A DNA stretch of 6,972 nt, from positions 1 to 6,972 of the forward strand of contig JANLYB010000022.1 in NCBI GenBank assembly GCA_031365425.1, in the 5' to 3' direction. The position numbers and the translations under genes were made by a program. The notes beneath the pieces were generated by a model. That model was not told the DNA's origin. It worked only from the letters and a program-made list of their open reading frames with translations, and ran no database searches. Source of the DNA: JANXVY01 sp031365425 (GTDB taxonomy: Bacteria; Pseudomonadota; Alphaproteobacteria; Rhizobiales; Hyphomicrobiaceae). Positions 5,169 through 6,972 of this stretch are shown here, piece by piece; position 1 is the first letter of the stretch; the number at the start of each line of letters is the position of its first letter.

Positions 5169-6734
5169 AACGGGACCGGCGACAGGAGCAGGCTGGACGG
5201 GTGCGGTCGTTTCCGCGCTACGGCTCAGGCCGCAGCTATGGAACGAGGTGAGCAATAGCCACGCCATGATGCCCCCGGTGGCCCCATCGAGTCGAGCGGT
5301 CCAGCCGCTACGTTCAGCGGCACCGATTGGCCGGGTACGCTGCCTGGCGAGTTCTTCCACCCTAGCAGTGTCGCCATTGGCAGCCCGGATGTGCGCATAG
5401 CGCGCTACCGTCGTGAAATCCCGCCGCCACAGTGCGCCGACGAATGCAATCGGCGTAAACACTTCCTTATCCAGGACGAACGCGCGATGGCCACCCGCGT
5501 CGGAGGCCGTTTCCAACTGGAAGTCGTCGTGATACCGGCTCCAGTGCTTCGCGGGCTTGAGGTGGTGCTCGACGTGGTAGTCGTCGCCGAGGCTGCCATG
5601 TTCGGGGCCGGCGTAGTCGAGGGTGTTGCCATGGACGGCGTGGACATCGCTTGCATCGATCACACCATGCTGGAAGAAGGCAACCAGGGTCAGGATGTTG
5701 CCGCCGAAGAACCGCGACACGAAGATCAGGATGCCTGCAATCGGATTGATCAGGCTTACGGCGACAAGAAAGGCGTACCAGATGGCCATCCCGCGGACGA
5801 ATTCACGCAACTGCCGGTTCTTATTGCGCCGCCGCAGATAGGGAATGACAGCGTAGCCCGAGACGAGGTCCAGCCCTTGCCAGAATGCATGACGGGCGAA
5901 ATCGAAGAAGCTTGTGCGGTCGTAGGCCATGGTCGATTGCGTATCGCCGGGGCCGTTTTCCTCGACGTGGTGAACGTAGACGTGCTGGATACGGTAGTAG
6001 TCGGGGATACGTGCGGACAGGATGCACAGCACGTTGTCGAAATAGATCTGGCAGGCCTTCATAATGCGCTTCGTCGAAGGAGAGGCGCCGGGCTTTGGAT
6101 TGAAGATGCGATTATGAATATTGACGTGGTCGGTGATCTCGTAAGGAAACTGGCTCAGCAGGAGCAACGCGCTGTAACCCAAGACGACGAAGTAGTTGCT
6201 GGTGCCTGGTATGATCAGCAGGATGACCAGCGGCACGACGACAATTGAATTTCCAACCCAGATGCGGGTGAAGATCGCATCGATGGAATTGGGCAGTACG
6301 CTTGCAAACCAGCCATCGAGCCGCCGGGCGGCAATCGCCCGGCGGACGCCTGCGAACGTGTCGGGGATCTCTGTATAGGCAAGGTAGGCGCGGGCAACGA
6401 AGCCGATGGCGAACCAGACCGCCACTTCGCGGAGGATGTCTTCGAAATGGGTGTAGTTGGGAAAGAACGTGTCGAGGGTTTGCGTAAGACAGGCGAGTGC
6501 CAAGGACGCTACGCACAGCCAGATCAGCGGGTGGCGCTCCAATACCCGCCGTGGAATGACTATGGCAGTGATGGCCGCCGGTACAGCGCTGAACCAGTAG
6601 AAGAACCAGCACACTCCGATGAAGATCGCCGATAAGATCGCCGCGACGACAGTCACGAGTGGCCTGAGCGGGTGGGGCGGGGTTTGCGCGCGCCCTACCA
6701 GCGCTGAGTAGTCCGAGCCGGATATTTCAGTCAT
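5166..6734 (-). CDS. Membrane fatty-acid desaturase-like di-iron protein (522 aa)
   Basis: An integral membrane oxygenase of the fatty-acid desaturase superfamily, which uses a di-iron centre held by histidine boxes to introduce double bonds or hydroxyl groups into acyl chains. Boxes seen: H-V-N-I-H (203-207, HX3H), H-V-Y-V-H-H (251-256, HX3HH) and H-V-E-H-H (387-391, HX2HH). Extra histidines lie at 356, 365 and 368. Hydrophobic segments fall roughly at 25-55, 70-82, 103-119, 160-195 and 315-352, placing the His boxes on the cytoplasmic face. At 522 residues it is longer than common bacterial desaturases; the extra length is in an extended N-terminal membrane part and a C-terminal tail of over 100 residues ending in a proline-rich segment. 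The start at 6734 has AAAGGAG seven bases upstream and is preferred over the TTG at 6758. The acyl substrate and position of attack are unknown. It follows the hydrolase gene by 43 bases. Confidence 0.88.
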   Translation of the reverse strand: MTEISGSDYSALVGRAQTPPHPLRPLVTVVAAILSAIFIGVCWFFYWFSAVPAAITAIVIPRRVLERHPLIWLCVASLALACLTQTLDTFFPNYTHFEDILREVAVWFAIGFVARAYLAYTEIPDTFAGVRRAIAARRLDGWFASVLPNSIDAIFTRIWVGNSIVVVPLVILLIIPGTSNYFVVLGYSALLLLSQFPYEITDHVNIHNRIFNPKPGASPSTKRIMKACQIYFDNVLCILSARIPDYYRIQHVYVHHVEENGPGDTQSTMAYDRTSFFDFARHAFWQGLDLVSGYAVIPYLRRRNKNRQLREFVRGMAIWYAFLVAVSLINPIAGILIFVSRFFGGNILTLVAFFQHGVIDASDVHAVHGNTLDYAGPEHGSLGDDYHVEHHLKPAKHWSRYHDDFQLETASDAGGHRAFVLDKEVFTPIAFVGALWRRDFTTVARYAHIRAANGDTARVEELARQRTRPIGAAERSGWTARLDGATGGIMAWLLLTSFHSCGLSRSAETTAPVQPAPVAGPV

Positions 6735-6741
6735 GGCGACG

Positions 6742-6748
6742 CTCCTTT
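6742..6748 (-). promoter_or_regulatory. Ribosome binding site deciding the desaturase start
   Basis: AAAGGAG on the minus strand lies seven bases before the ATG at 6734. It rules in favour of this start over the in-frame TTG at 6758, which would place the ribosome site inside the coding region. Confidence 0.8.
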
Positions 6749-6777
6749 GCCAATACAACGATTAACACTTCGGGCGT

Positions 6778-6972
6778 TCAGACGGCTTGGGCCGGCTGCA
6801 GACTTAGCTTGCGAAATTGGCTGATCGGCGCGGCGCTGACGGCAATCTTCTGGATCTGGTTCACAACGCGATCCACGAAGCTCCGCGTCTGATCGACGAC
6901 GACCTGACGCTGTTTATCGAGCGTGATCATGTGGTAGCTGTCGTTCAGTACGACCATATCGACGATGCCGCC
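6778..6972 (-). CDS. Alpha/beta-hydrolase, carboxylesterase/lipase type (C-terminal end only)
   Basis: The last 64 residues of a protein that enters from the right edge; the stop is the TGA at 6780-6778. V-V-L-N-D-S-Y-H-M-I-T-L-D followed by K-Q-R (visible residues 7-22) matches the segment around the catalytic histidine in Est30-like carboxylesterases and monoacylglycerol lipases, where the family reads Ser-x-His-hydrophobic-Ile-Thr-x-Asp. The next helix (V-V-V-D-Q-T-R-S-F-V) is the usual closing helix. A further 30 residues, basic and without known features, follow it. The nucleophile serine and the acid lie outside the window. It probably hydrolyses an acyl ester, in keeping with the downstream desaturase and carrier-protein-like genes. 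Assignment rests on one short motif but that motif is distinctive. Confidence 0.72.
   Translation of the reverse strand, partial: GGIVDMVVLNDSYHMITLDKQRQVVVDQTRSFVDRVVNQIQKIAVSAAPISQFRKLSLQPAQAV

Noticed and set aside
5391..6248. Long open frame of 285 codons on the plus strand opposite the desaturase
   Set aside because: It lies wholly antisense to a gene with clear histidine boxes and membrane segments. Its translation has no recognisable domain, and long antisense frames are common in GC-rich coding DNA.
6735..6758. TTG start of the desaturase at 6758
   Set aside because: The AAAGGAG site at 6742-6748 would be inside the coding region and points to the ATG at 6734.

Overview
The window reads as a chromosomal stretch of a GC-rich alphaproteobacterium, most likely of the Rhizobiales. 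This is judged from protein style, codon use and gene families; no marker gene is present to prove it. All nine supported coding regions lie on the minus strand, so transcription runs from right to left. The genes at both edges are cut by the window.

Right block (about 6972 to 2501), in transcription order: the C-terminal end of an alpha/beta-hydrolase of the carboxylesterase/lipase type; a membrane fatty-acid desaturase with three histidine boxes; a DAO-family FAD oxidoreductase resembling gamma-glutamylputrescine oxidase; an NmrA-like NAD(P)-binding protein; and a small acyl-carrier-protein-like protein. Gaps are 43, 46, 9 and 75 bases, so this is probably one operon. Its content (esterase, desaturase, two redox proteins, carrier protein) suggests tailoring or turnover of an acyl chain, but no product can be named from the sequence. 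The most striking detail is that the carrier protein has arginine where the phosphopantetheine-bearing serine should be (Asp-Arg-Met-Asp instead of Asp-Ser-Leu/Met-Asp).

Middle (2500 to 2099): about 400 bases without a convincing gene. It holds a few inverted repeats and separates the two blocks.

Left block (2098 to 1): a YbaK/ProX-type aminoacyl-tRNA deacylase-like protein, two adjacent 144-residue CBS-domain-pair proteins, and the N-terminal part of a cytidylate-kinase-like protein with a divergent P-loop. Gaps of 127, 86 and 173 bases, several containing hairpins, suggest a looser group of nucleotide-sensing or stress-type genes rather than a tight operon. No RNA genes, insertion sequences, CRISPR arrays or origins were seen.
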